The position numbers and the translations under genes were made by a program. The notes beneath the pieces are model-generated. The model saw only the letters and a list, made by a program, of their open reading frames with translations. It did not search any database and was not told the origin of the DNA. Below are positions 1-6,360 of a stretch of 21,162 nucleotides of DNA, piece after piece. The number at the start of each line of letters is the position of its first letter. The first letter of the stretch is position 1. Location: assembly GCA_900557035.1 (NCBI GenBank), contig USRA01000035.1, positions 1 to 21,162 of the forward strand. Direction: 5' to 3'. Origin of the DNA: an uncultured Prevotella sp. (GTDB taxonomy: Bacteria > Bacteroidota > Bacteroidia > Bacteroidales > Bacteroidaceae).

Positions 1-76
1 GCCACCCCCACACACCGGCAGCAAAAGACATTCCTTGCACTGTTCATCATCAAATTTATTTGTAATTTAATGCCTG

Positions 77-108
77 CAAAATTATCACATTTTGAATAAA
101 CCACCAAA
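77..108 (-). promoter_or_regulatory. Bacteroidota-type promoter reading left, out of the window
   Basis: On the minus strand a -7 element TAATTTTG (84 to 77) follows a -33 TTTG (108 to 105) with a 20-nt spacer, matching the Bacteroidota consensus TTTG-N19-21-TAnnTTTG. Transcription would start near position 70 and run leftwards. Minus-strand ATGs lie at 50, 47 and 30, and their frames stay open to the window edge, so a divergently transcribed gene probably begins here. Too little is visible (at most 50 nt) to identify it or choose its start. Confidence 0.55.
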
Positions 109-114
109 CTTTTT

Positions 115-168
115 ACATCATTTCTTACATCATTTTTTATACAACAAATTTTGATGTAGAAATGATGT
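115..168. promoter_or_regulatory. Putative operator: two inverted pairs of TGATGT half-sites
   Basis: The left arm, ACATCATTTCTTACATCA (115-132), and right arm, TGATGTAGAAATGATGT (152-168), are near-perfect inverted copies. Each holds two direct hexamers, 12 bp apart on the left and 11 bp apart on the right, separated by 19 bp. Paired direct repeats at about one helical turn are the usual target of OmpR-family regulators, and such a regulator is encoded at 1656. The array lies just upstream of the leftward promoter's -33 box and upstream of the rightward -7 box. The repeat is seen directly; binding and activation are inferred. Confidence 0.5.
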
Positions 169-199
169 AGAAAAGTGCGTGAGTTTAAAAATAAATTAG

Positions 200-207
200 T
201 ACTTTTG
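200..207 (+). promoter_or_regulatory. -7 element for the histidine kinase operon
   Basis: TACTTTTG fits TAnnTTTG and is followed by GCAG. No TTTG or TTG stands about 20 nt upstream, so the -33 element is missing, which would suit a promoter that needs an activator. A start near 213 leaves about 30 nt before the ATG at 243. Confidence 0.5.
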
Positions 208-242
208 CAGTTTTATTGTATCAAATAACAAAACGCATAGGT

Positions 243-1613
243 ATGAAAAGGTATTATAGTATAACGATTTTGGCCATCATAGTCATCACATTGTTGCAAG
301 GATATAACATATCCCTGCAATACAAAAACTATCTGCACTACAAAATCGAAAAAATAAACTCGGTTTTTAAAGTTGCTATCGATGAGGAATACGCAAACCG
401 AGCACATAAGAATTACAAACCTCACAAAGATGGCAAACAACGGTTTTATTATAAAAATATGACGGAAGAAGACCTTCTCAAAGCCAAGCCCAAACAAGAA
501 GACATCATTGATTTCAACGAAATAAACATTCAAGACCTAAGAGATAGAGGTATTGTGGAAACAGAAGCTGAAGCTATGGGATTATTGACAAAAGATAGAC
601 TTACTGCAAAAGGTAATCCAATCAACCTTGCCAAACTCTCCCAAATCTTCAAGAAGAATTTAAATGAGGGATTTACCTATACCTTATTAATATTAGATGA
701 GAATAAAAAAGTCATTAAGAGTTATGGGCAAACAAAGGACATTGAGAGTTGGCAGACTAGCAAGCCTATCGCCATCGGGCTCAAACCTATCCGTTTCGTA
801 CAGGCAAAGGTGGATATAACTCCATCTTCCTTCATCATAAATTCTATAGAGACTCTAATCTCTACCATACTGCTTGCTCTTATCATCGTCTTTTGCGTAG
901 GATACCAGATGACTGCCATCAGAAACAAGGAAGACCTCCTGAGAAATCGTGAGGTAAGCCTTCATGGAACTGTACACGACTTGAAAGCTCCATTGGCAAG
1001 CATCTTGCTAAAGTTGGGATTCATCAAAGACTGTATCAAGGATGCTGACTTGAAGGAGATGATTACTTCTTCAGAAAGACAAATCAAGAATCTTGCCAAT
1101 ACCATCAAGACGATACTGATTACCTCTAAGGCTGGTGAAAGTAAGTTAGTTATCAACAAAGAACAAGTTGACATCATCGAACTGACGCAACAAGCGCAAG
1201 AACAAATAGACACTAACTATGCCAGCAAGCCACATACCATCGGAATTCACGATCATCGTGAAGAGAAAGCACTGGTGTATGCTGATAAGTACCTGATAGA
1301 AAATGTGATGCACAATCTAATGGAAAATGCCGTTAAATACTCTGATAAAGAGGCAAATGTTGATGTCAGCATCAAACAGGATGAACATTTCACCATCATC
1401 AGCGTGTCTGACCACGGCGTAGGCATCGACAAGAAGTATCAGAAGAAGATATTCGAGCAGTTCTATCGCATACCAGCCACACACCATAAGAGCGGATATG
1501 GCATAGGCCTTGCTATGGTAAAATATGCCGTCAAGGCACATGGTGGAACCATCAAGGTGGTGAGCGAACCAGGTAAGGGCAGCACCTTTACATTCACATT
1601 GCCACTCAACTAA
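243..1613 (+). CDS. Two-component sensor histidine kinase
   Basis: Membrane-bound sensor kinase of 456 residues. TM helix 1 spans about residues 7-20, a periplasmic sensor of about 180 residues follows, and TM helix 2 spans about 204-226. The HisKA H-box (HDLKAPL) has phospho-acceptor His245. The HATPase_c domain shows the N box (HNLMENAVKYS, about 357-367), G1 (DHGVGID, about 390) and G2 (GYGIGLAM, about 418). It should phosphorylate the regulator encoded 42 nt downstream. I chose ATG 243 over the in-frame TTG at 216 because 216 lies almost at the predicted transcription start and 243 begins MKRYY directly before the first TM helix. The architecture resembles Bacteroidota RprX-type kinases, but the signal sensed cannot be read from the sequence. 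Confidence 0.93.
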   Translation: MKRYYSITILAIIVITLLQGYNISLQYKNYLHYKIEKINSVFKVAIDEEYANRAHKNYKPHKDGKQRFYYKNMTEEDLLKAKPKQEDIIDFNEINIQDLRDRGIVETEAEAMGLLTKDRLTAKGNPINLAKLSQIFKKNLNEGFTYTLLILDENKKVIKSYGQTKDIESWQTSKPIAIGLKPIRFVQAKVDITPSSFIINSIETLISTILLALIIVFCVGYQMTAIRNKEDLLRNREVSLHGTVHDLKAPLASILLKLGFIKDCIKDADLKEMITSSERQIKNLANTIKTILITSKAGESKLVINKEQVDIIELTQQAQEQIDTNYASKPHTIGIHDHREEKALVYADKYLIENVMHNLMENAVKYSDKEANVDVSIKQDEHFTIISVSDHGVGIDKKYQKKIFEQFYRIPATHHKSGYGIGLAMVKYAVKAHGGTIKVVSEPGKGSTFTFTLPLN

Positions 1614-1655
1614 AAGCAACAACCGTTATTAAAGGAACATTATAAAATAAAAAAT

Positions 1656-2336
1656 ATGGAAAAGATAAAAGTACTATTGGTCGATGATGACCTGGATTTC
1701 GGCAACACTGCAGTCTTGCTACTTAAAAAAGCAGGCTATGAAGTGTACTTTCAAAACACGCTGTTTGGAGTAGAAAGCCTTATCATGAAGTTGTCTCCCA
1801 ACCTCATCATCCTCGATGTGATGATAGGAGAAGAGAACAGTCTGGAAAGAATCAACGACATCCGTCTTGCCGCAGAAGACATCCCTATCATGTGTGTATC
1901 TTCGTTACATGACTCTGAACTCAAAACCGAGGCCGCCAATAATGGTGCTATGATTTACATCGAGAAGCCTTTCGACAGCCGTGAGTTCCTGGGATGGGTA
2001 AACCGCTATGCCAAGCGCAAAGACTTCAGCAATTCCCGTATGATAAACATGGGTGCCTACACCGTAGATACAGAGACTCATGTGCTCAGCTTCCGTGGCT
2101 GCAGCGAGAAGACACTGGGCAATACCGAGTTTGCTACACTCAAGCTATTATGGATCAATAAGGGCGAAGTCGTGCCACGCCAAGACCTAAAGGATACTGT
2201 TTGGAGAGGTGTACACTGTAGCGAAGAAAGTCTCAATAATGTGATGTACAACTTGCGCCGATATTTCGCCAAGGATGCCTCCATCCACCTGGAGACATTG
2301 CGCGGCGAAGGATTCAAGATGTGGATGGATGACTAG
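1656..2336 (+). CDS. OmpR-family response regulator
   Basis: 226 residues: an N-terminal receiver and a C-terminal winged-helix DNA-binding domain. The receiver has the acidic pocket Asp10/Asp11, phospho-acceptor Asp54 (LDVM), Ser83 at the Thr/Ser switch position and Lys104 (EKPF). The trans_reg_C domain covers about 130-225 and ends with LRGEGFKM, the usual wing motif. It lies 42 nt after the kinase, in the same direction, so the two form a cognate pair. The paired TGATGT sites before the kinase gene are candidate autoregulatory sites. RprY-like by family, but I cannot assign orthology without alignment. Confidence 0.93.
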   Translation: MEKIKVLLVDDDLDFGNTAVLLLKKAGYEVYFQNTLFGVESLIMKLSPNLIILDVMIGEENSLERINDIRLAAEDIPIMCVSSLHDSELKTEAANNGAMIYIEKPFDSREFLGWVNRYAKRKDFSNSRMINMGAYTVDTETHVLSFRGCSEKTLGNTEFATLKLLWINKGEVVPRQDLKDTVWRGVHCSEESLNNVMYNLRRYFAKDASIHLETLRGEGFKMWMDD

Positions 2337-2366
2337 TATCCTTAAGGGAAAATAGGAATATCCTTA

Positions 2367-2495
2367 ATGGTAAATGTTGATACTATTAAAGAAAATCTCC
2401 GTTCAATAGTTTTGAACGTACATTCAAAATCATTGAACGCACATTCAAAACTATTGAACGGAGATTCAAAATCACTGAATATAAAAAATCGTTAG
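2367..2495 (+). CDS. Possible 42-residue heptad-repeat small ORF
   Basis: ATG at 2367, TAG at 2493-2495; starts 30 nt after the regulator's stop. An AGGA (2354-2357) lies 9 nt before the ATG, a plausible Shine-Dalgarno in a genome where these are uncommon. The 21-bp DNA repeat makes the peptide a set of heptads of form LN-x-x-SK (LNVHSKS, LNAHSKL, LNGDSKS). I recognise no family. The DNA repeat could be selected as a protein-binding array or as RNA hairpins, with the open frame a by-product of a 21-bp period. All three frames are open across the repeat core, which weakens the coding case. Confidence 0.3.
   Translation: MVNVDTIKENLRSIVLNVHSKSLNAHSKLLNGDSKSLNIKNR
2401..2479. repeat. Helically phased TTCAA/TTGAA array with a 21-bp unit
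   Basis: Three 21-bp units (2412-2432, 2433-2453, 2454-2474) begin TTGAACG and contain ATTCAAAA. With flanks they give eight half-sites, alternately TTCAA and TTGAA, starting at 2402, 2412, 2423, 2433, 2444, 2454, 2465 and 2475 (the last is CTGAA). The spacings alternate 10 and 11 bp, so successive half-sites fall on the same helix face with inverted polarity. It lies between the convergent regulator and nadA genes. Confidence 0.85.
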
Positions 2496-2512
2496 GGCTT
2501 ATCCATTTTTTC

Positions 2513-2581
2513 TATAAGCCTATCACCTTTTTTCTATAATTCTATAAGATATCTCCCATAAGCCTATAACCTTTTTCCTAT
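2513..2581. repeat. Two imperfect direct copies of an ATAAGCCTAT-containing repeat
   Basis: Copies at 2513-2537 and 2557-2581 share ATAAGCCTAT, then ACCTTTTT and CTAT, with a few differences. The second copy runs into the nadA stop codon (2578-2580). No clear terminator hairpin is visible here, so the region may act as a fuzzy convergent end for the regulator and nadA transcripts. Confidence 0.6.
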
Positions 2582-3570
2582 GAAAGCGAAAGCATCTTTT
2601 CTATAGGCTTCACGGCATCCTGAGCTATTTCTGGAGCCACTTCTACAGTAGGCCAGCCGAACTTCAGGCTATTGTAGATCTTCTTCAATGAGTTCATCTT
2701 CATATACTCGCACTCATTGCAGCTGCAACCTACACCACCCTCACTTACCTCTGGTGGTACAGGATAGAAGATGACGTCAGGGCAGTTGCGCTCCAACTCA
2801 TGCAGGATACCTGCCTCTGTGGCGATGATATACTCCTTGATTTCAGGATGCTCCTGGGCATAATGCAGCATCGTGGCGGTAGAACCCTTTACATCGGCTA
2901 CGGCAAGCACTGGTGCCTTGCACTCCAGGTGAGCCATCACAACTGCCTCAGGATGCTCCTGCTTCAACTTGATGATAGCCTCTACCGAGAATTTCTCGTG
3001 TACATGGCAGCCACCATTCCAGAGCAGCATGTTTCTGCCTGTTACGCTGTTGATATAGTTGCCGAGGTTGTAATCAGGACCAAAGATAATCTTCGCATCC
3101 TGTGGGAAACTGTCGATAACCTTCTTGGCATTGCCACTGGTCACCACGCAATCGGTCAAAGCCTTCACGGCAGCAGTGGTATTCACATAGCTTACCACCT
3201 GGTAGCCTGGGTGCTCTTCCTTATACTTCTTCAGATCCTCAGCCTTGCAGCTGTCGGCAAGCGAGCAGCCGGCATTCAGGTCAGGGCAGAGCACAATCTT
3301 GTCTGGACTCAAGAGCTTGCAGGTCTCAGCCATGAAATGTACGCCGCACATCACCATCACCTTAGCTTCTGTTTCAGCAGCCTTACGAGCCAAAGCCAGA
3401 GAATCACCCACAAAGTCGGCAATATCCTGAATCTCTCCTACTGTGTAGTAGTGCGCCAGGATAATCGCATCTTTCTCCTTGCAAAGTTTTCTGATTTCAG
3501 CTTTCAAGTCTAAGGTCTCGTCGATCGGTTCATCCACGTAACCTTTCTCAATCCATTCTTTTTTCACCAT
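2578..3570 (-). CDS. nadA: Quinolinate synthase NadA
   Basis: Condenses iminoaspartate with dihydroxyacetone phosphate to quinolinate in de novo NAD synthesis; cytosolic [4Fe-4S] enzyme. The 330 residues show the family's three cluster cysteines: Cys102 (AGCSLA), Cys188 (WNGGCHVH) and Cys287 (CEYMKMNSL). Also visible are AHYY (39-42), CGVHFMAET (75-83) and TEAGILHEL (251-259). I chose ATG 3570 (MVKKEW) because the 29 extra upstream codons are AT-rich leader with no family similarity. nadB and nadC are not in the window, so it is probably transcribed alone. A -7 promoter about 200 nt upstream implies a long leader that crosses DnaA-box-like sequences. Confidence 0.95.
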   Translation of the reverse strand: MVKKEWIEKGYVDEPIDETLDLKAEIRKLCKEKDAIILAHYYTVGEIQDIADFVGDSLALARKAAETEAKVMVMCGVHFMAETCKLLSPDKIVLCPDLNAGCSLADSCKAEDLKKYKEEHPGYQVVSYVNTTAAVKALTDCVVTSGNAKKVIDSFPQDAKIIFGPDYNLGNYINSVTGRNMLLWNGGCHVHEKFSVEAIIKLKQEHPEAVVMAHLECKAPVLAVADVKGSTATMLHYAQEHPEIKEYIIATEAGILHELERNCPDVIFYPVPPEVSEGGVGCSCNECEYMKMNSLKKIYNSLKFGWPTVEVAPEIAQDAVKPIEKMLSLS

Positions 3571-3633
3571 AACATTAATATTATATTTTTTATTTCTTAT
3601 TTTTAAAAAGAGCTTATAAGGATGATGATATGT

Positions 3634-3962
3634 CGTGGATAAGTGGATAAAAAACACCTTCTAAATTTGCTTTTTTCATTATCCATATCTTATGCAGAGT
3701 TATCCGTATTCGACTTGGAAATCTTTTTCTTGGTCTTTAAAGGATTAGCTCTTTTATCAACATTTCCCCAATTCGGTGCAAAGTTAATAAGTTTATATCT
3801 TTTTTCCGTCAAAAACTGCGAAAAAGTTTCTAAAAACTTATTAATAACCCTGTGGATATCCCTATTCCTCGGGTTTCGGGATGGGAGCGGTGGATATCCA
3901 CAAAGTTATTAAATAGTTATTCCTGTGGTTTTCCTTATACTTTTCCACGGGTTTGTGGATAA
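3634..3962. other. Cluster of DnaA-box-like 9-mers; candidate replication origin
   Basis: Against TTATCCACA there is a perfect match at 3954-3962 (minus). Single mismatches occur at 3634-3642 and 3642-3650 (minus), 3679-3687 (plus), 3851-3859 (minus) and 3894-3902 (plus). TTTTCCACG at 3941-3949 fits the relaxed form TTWTNCACA with one mismatch, and TTATCCGTA at 3700-3708 has two. A very AT-rich stretch (about 3781-3847) lies between the two groups of boxes, as an unwinding element would. The non-coding gap (3571-4063) is the longest in the window. Boxes plus an AT-rich core are the usual oriC layout, but no dnaA gene is nearby and GC skew was not computed. Confidence 0.45.
3779..3786 (-). promoter_or_regulatory. 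-7 promoter element for nadA
   Basis: The minus strand reads TAACTTTG followed by CACC, the classic Bacteroidota -7 and start-site context. A TTTG at 3813 to 3810 lies 23 nt upstream, slightly further than ideal. A second TAACTTTG on the minus strand (3908 to 3901) lacks a visible -33. The leader to the nadA ATG would be about 200 nt. Confidence 0.5.
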
Positions 3963-3964
3963 TG

Positions 3965-4012
3965 AAAAAAGCAGGTTTTCCCCTGACTTTTGCGTCATCG
4001 GAAAATCTGCTT
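3965..4012 (-). terminator. Intrinsic terminator after the GT9 gene
   Basis: A 13-bp stem with one G-U pair (3969-3981 with 4000-4012) has an inner TGAC/GTCA stem (3984-3987, 3994-3997). On the minus strand it ends in six T (3970 to 3965). It begins about 50 nt after the GT9 stop codon and would also separate GT9 transcription from the DnaA-box region. Confidence 0.8.
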
Positions 4013-4063
4013 CTTCTATCTCTTTATCCATCTCTTCTTCTTTTATGAAGGAAAAGATTCTCT

Positions 4064-5167
4064 TTATTTTCTGTTCAGAACGTTCTCTACCTTTTCCACA
4101 ATCAGCTCCGGCGAGATGTTCTTCATGCAGGCAAAGTCGCCACGCATGCACGGCTTGTTGCCATAGATGCTGCATGGGCGGCAAGGCATATCGAGCTGTA
4201 CGGCATTGTCGGGACTCTGATGCCAGCCCATAAAACCGGCGTAAGGATGGGTGGCTCCCCAGATACTTACCACTGGGGTATTGACCAAAGATGCCAGATG
4301 CATGTTGCCGCTGTCCATACTGATCATCAGGCGGAGATGACTCATCAGGATGAGTTCGTCGGAAATGCCGTGGAGCTTGCCTGATGCATTCACTACCTGT
4401 GGATATTTCTCTTCCCAGGCATCCATCACCGGAGTTTCGGTCTGTCCGCCTCCGAAAAGGAAGATGCGACAGTGAGGATGATTGTGAATCAGGCGCTCTA
4501 CTACCTTCTCCATCTGCTGTACCGGATAAATCTTGCCCTCGTGGGCAGCGAATGGAGCCAGACCTATCCAAGGTTCCGCTGGGTTATGAGCATCCTTGTT
4601 GATAACTGTGGATTTATCCTTGCTGTTATCAACAGTAACCTGGAAAACTTGTTCAGGGAGCAGGCTCAGGTCTCCTCCTTCTTCCGGGAAGAGAGAAGTG
4701 AAATCCATCTGTACAGGATAACCCAACTTGGCAAAGACATCGGCGTAATTCTGGAAGGAAGATGGCTGTTTCTCCATCACCTTGCCGGAGGAAGCCACCA
4801 GCTTGCGCTTTCCCTTGCGATGCTTGTCGATATGAGCCACCTTGAAGTTGGAGAGATTGAAGCGCATGCGCAGATAACTGGAGCGCAAAACGCTGTGAAG
4901 GTCGGCTATCGCGGTAAACTGTTTGGCGATGAGCCGGCGATAGAGTGCATTGAGACCTTTTACACCCTTATATTCCCCCTTGAGGTCAGCCTCCATGAAA
5001 CCGACATTTGGGGCAAGATTCTCGAAGAACGGGCGAGCAAAGGAACGGCTTAACACGGTGATTCTTACGTGAGGATACTGCTTTGCCAATGAATAAATCA
5101 CGGGTACAGTCATGGCAACGTCACCCATGGCCGAAAATCTAATAACGAGAATATGCTCTGTCTTCAT
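4064..5167 (-). CDS. Glycosyltransferase family 9 (ADP-heptose:LPS heptosyltransferase-like)
   Basis: Cytoplasmic GT-B glycosyltransferase of 367 residues, probably adding heptose to lipopolysaccharide core. Visible signatures are the N-terminal RFSAMGDVAMT (10-20) and the nucleotide-sugar-binding stretch SMDSGNMHLASLVNTP (283-298) with VSIWGATHP (300-308). A cysteine cluster lies near the C-terminus (Cys329, 332, 340, 347). I chose ATG 5167 (MKTEHILVIRFSAMGD) because family members start right at this beta strand. It is downstream of the DUF4254 gene in the same direction. Residues about 178-191 are encoded by a DNA palindrome and look like an inserted polar loop. The sugar and acceptor cannot be told from sequence alone. 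Confidence 0.88.
   Translation of the reverse strand: MKTEHILVIRFSAMGDVAMTVPVIYSLAKQYPHVRITVLSRSFARPFFENLAPNVGFMEADLKGEYKGVKGLNALYRRLIAKQFTAIADLHSVLRSSYLRMRFNLSNFKVAHIDKHRKGKRKLVASSGKVMEKQPSSFQNYADVFAKLGYPVQMDFTSLFPEEGGDLSLLPEQVFQVTVDNSKDKSTVINKDAHNPAEPWIGLAPFAAHEGKIYPVQQMEKVVERLIHNHPHCRIFLFGGGQTETPVMDAWEEKYPQVVNASGKLHGISDELILMSHLRLMISMDSGNMHLASLVNTPVVSIWGATHPYAGFMGWHQSPDNAVQLDMPCRPCSIYGNKPCMRGDFACMKNISPELIVEKVENVLNRK
4597..4634. repeat. Nested palindrome inside the GT9 gene
   Basis: TGTTGATAAC (4597-4606) and GTTATCAACA (4625-4634) are perfect 10-bp inverted arms around an 18-nt spacer. The spacer begins TGTGGATTTATCC, which is itself inverted (GGAT-TT-ATCC). It encodes GT9 residues about 178-191 in frame. 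The TGTGGAT and GTTATC words resemble those in the DnaA-box cluster about 650 bp away. Confidence 0.75.
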
Positions 5168-5185
5168 CTTTTTTAGTCTCTTTAT

Positions 5186-5202
5186 ATATATAATAAGGTG
5201 TA
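5186..5202. repeat. Single copy of the AAGGTGTA repeat motif
   Basis: ATATATAATAAGGTGTA is identical over 17 bp to part of the 22-bp tandem unit at the right end of the window. Both sites lie upstream of minus-strand genes (GT9 here, the U32 gene there) in the same orientation relative to the gene. Confidence 0.6.
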
Positions 5203-5204
5203 AA

Positions 5205-5251
5205 GCAGAGCGGGCTTCGCTTTTTATGGTAAAAAACAAAGCCTACTCTGC
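5205..5251 (-). terminator. Hairpin between the DUF4254 and GT9 genes
   Basis: GCAGAG (5205-5210) pairs with CTCTGC (5246-5251), and GGCTT (5213-5217) with AAGCC (5239-5243); TTTTT and AAAAA can extend the inner stem. On the minus strand the hairpin is followed only by TTTA, so it may be a partial terminator or an attenuator that reduces GT9 expression relative to DUF4254. Confidence 0.5.
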
Positions 5252-5273
5252 CCCTATTCTGATTGATGCGGTT

Positions 5274-5876
5274 TTACTTCTTGTAGAGTACAGGGTTGGT
5301 AGAAGGATCGTTGTACATCTTCATCTGTCGATAAACCTTCATATACTTTCTTCCAGCCTCGATGTCCTCCAGGAGCTGGTCGATGGCAGTAGAAAGATCC
5401 ACCTGCTGCTCGAGGAGTACGTTGAGCTTAGCCTGGCACTTTGCCTTGTGCTCTTCAGAAGCCTCCGGGCGCTCCACCTGCTCCTTCATGTGATAGATCT
5501 TGAGGGCAAGGATGCTGAGACGGTCAACTGCCCATGCAGGACTTTCAGTATTGATGCGTGCATCATCCAGCACCTTAACATCCTTGTAAACCTCGCGGAA
5601 GTAAGAATCAATCTGCTCTACGAGATCAGTACGGTCCTGGTTGCTCTTATCGATTCTGCGCTTCAGTACGAGCGCCTCTGCAGGGTCGATCTGAGGGTCG
5701 CGGATGATATCCTCGAAATGCCACTGAACGGTGTCGATCCAGCATTTGAGGTAGAGACGGTTCTCGATGGTACCTTCCTCGAATGGATTATTGATAGGAG
5801 TATCAATGTTGTCTTTGATGTGATAATCGGCTATCGCCTGATTAAAAATCTTGTTAGCGTTTTCTGTAAATGTCAT
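5274..5876 (-). CDS. DUF4254 family protein
   Basis: Conserved protein of unknown function, 200 residues, mostly charged and helical, with no signal peptide or membrane segment, so probably cytoplasmic. Trp47 and Trp52 lie in the stretch CWIDTVQWHFED (45-56), PAWAVDRL is at 113-120, and a long C-terminal helix is likely. I chose ATG 5876 (MTFTEN) because the longer frame from 5990 would extend upstream of the promoter at 5907-5937. In Bacteroidota this family is often found beside GT9 genes, as here, so an envelope-polysaccharide role is a context guess only. The GT9 gene follows after 106 nt, and the promoter is divergent from acpP. Confidence 0.85.
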   Translation of the reverse strand: MTFTENANKIFNQAIADYHIKDNIDTPINNPFEEGTIENRLYLKCWIDTVQWHFEDIIRDPQIDPAEALVLKRRIDKSNQDRTDLVEQIDSYFREVYKDVKVLDDARINTESPAWAVDRLSILALKIYHMKEQVERPEASEEHKAKCQAKLNVLLEQQVDLSTAIDQLLEDIEAGRKYMKVYRQMKMYNDPSTNPVLYKK

Positions 5877-5906
5877 ACGGTTTGAACTATTTGATTTAAT
5901 ACCGTA

Positions 5907-5937
5907 CAAAAGTAACAAAATAATCTTAAAGAGCCAA
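5907..5937 (-). promoter_or_regulatory. Promoter of the DUF4254-GT9 unit
   Basis: On the minus strand a -33 TTG (5937 to 5935) and a -7 TACTTTTG (5914 to 5907) are separated by 20 nt. The start codon at 5876 would follow a leader of roughly 20-25 nt. Confidence 0.6.
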
Positions 5938-6016
5938 CAAAAAAGCGAAAAAAGGCGAAAAAGATGCACAATTGGGGGGTGTTTGTGCACTGAAAAGCAC
6001 TTTTTTTGCTAAAATA

Positions 6017-6048
6017 TTTGTTTATATCAAAAAAAAAGTGTTCCTTTG
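6017..6048 (+). promoter_or_regulatory. Promoter of acpP-fabF-rnc
   Basis: -33 TTTG (6017-6020) and -7 TTCCTTTG (6041-6048; one mismatch to TAnnTTTG) are 20 nt apart, followed by CACCC. The leader to the acpP ATG would be about 50 nt of A/T-rich sequence, typical of strongly expressed Bacteroidota genes. An inverted repeat TGCACA-N13-TGTGCA (5965-5970, 5984-5989) just upstream could be an operator, but this is unproven. Confidence 0.65.
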
Positions 6049-6101
6049 CACCCAGATTTTTAATTAGAAATTAAATTATAAACATTTTAAAGGTTACAAT
6101 T

Positions 6102-6338
6102 ATGTCAGAAATTGAAAGCAAAGTAAAGGCAATTATCGTAGATAAGCTCGGTGTTGATGAAGCAGAAGTTAAGCCAGAGGCAAGCTTCACAAATGATCTC
6201 GGTGCAGATTCTTTGGATACTGTAGAGTTGATCATGGAGTTCGAGAAGGAGTTCTCTATCTCTATCCCAGACGATAAGGCTGAGAAGATTGCTACTGTAG
6301 GTGACGCTATCGCTTACATCGAGGAGAACGCTAAGTAA
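6102..6338 (+). CDS. acpP: Acyl carrier protein
   Basis: Carries growing acyl chains on 4'-phosphopantetheine in type II fatty-acid synthesis. 78 residues, acidic, all-helical in the family. The attachment site is Ser37 in the invariant motif [11 protein letters not shown]. The ATG at 6102 begins [12 protein letters not shown], the normal N-terminus. fabF follows after 22 nt, the usual pairing. Codons favour GGT, GCT and GTT, as expected for an abundant protein. Confidence 0.98.
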   Translation: MSEIESKVKAIIVDKLGVDEAEVKPEASFTNDLGADSLDTVELIMEFEKEFSISIPDDKAEKIATVGDAIAYIEENAK

Positions 6339-6360
6339 ATTAGCAACTAAAATTTTATAA

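Noticed and set aside
2800..3513. 237-residue plus-strand ORF
   Set aside because: Antisense shadow of nadA, whose Fe-S cysteines and motifs are intact.
3643..3912. 89-residue plus-strand ORF in the nadA/GT9 gap
   Set aside because: AT-rich, no plausible RBS or family, and it covers the DnaA-like boxes and the nadA promoter.
3969..4031. 40-residue minus-strand ORF starting MDKEIEEADF
   Set aside because: It would be translated across the stem and T-tract of the GT9 terminator; no RBS or family support.
3909..4571. 220-residue minus-strand ORF
   Set aside because: It overlaps the GT9 gene in another frame, has low-complexity Ser/Arg composition, and its end reads through the GT9 terminator.
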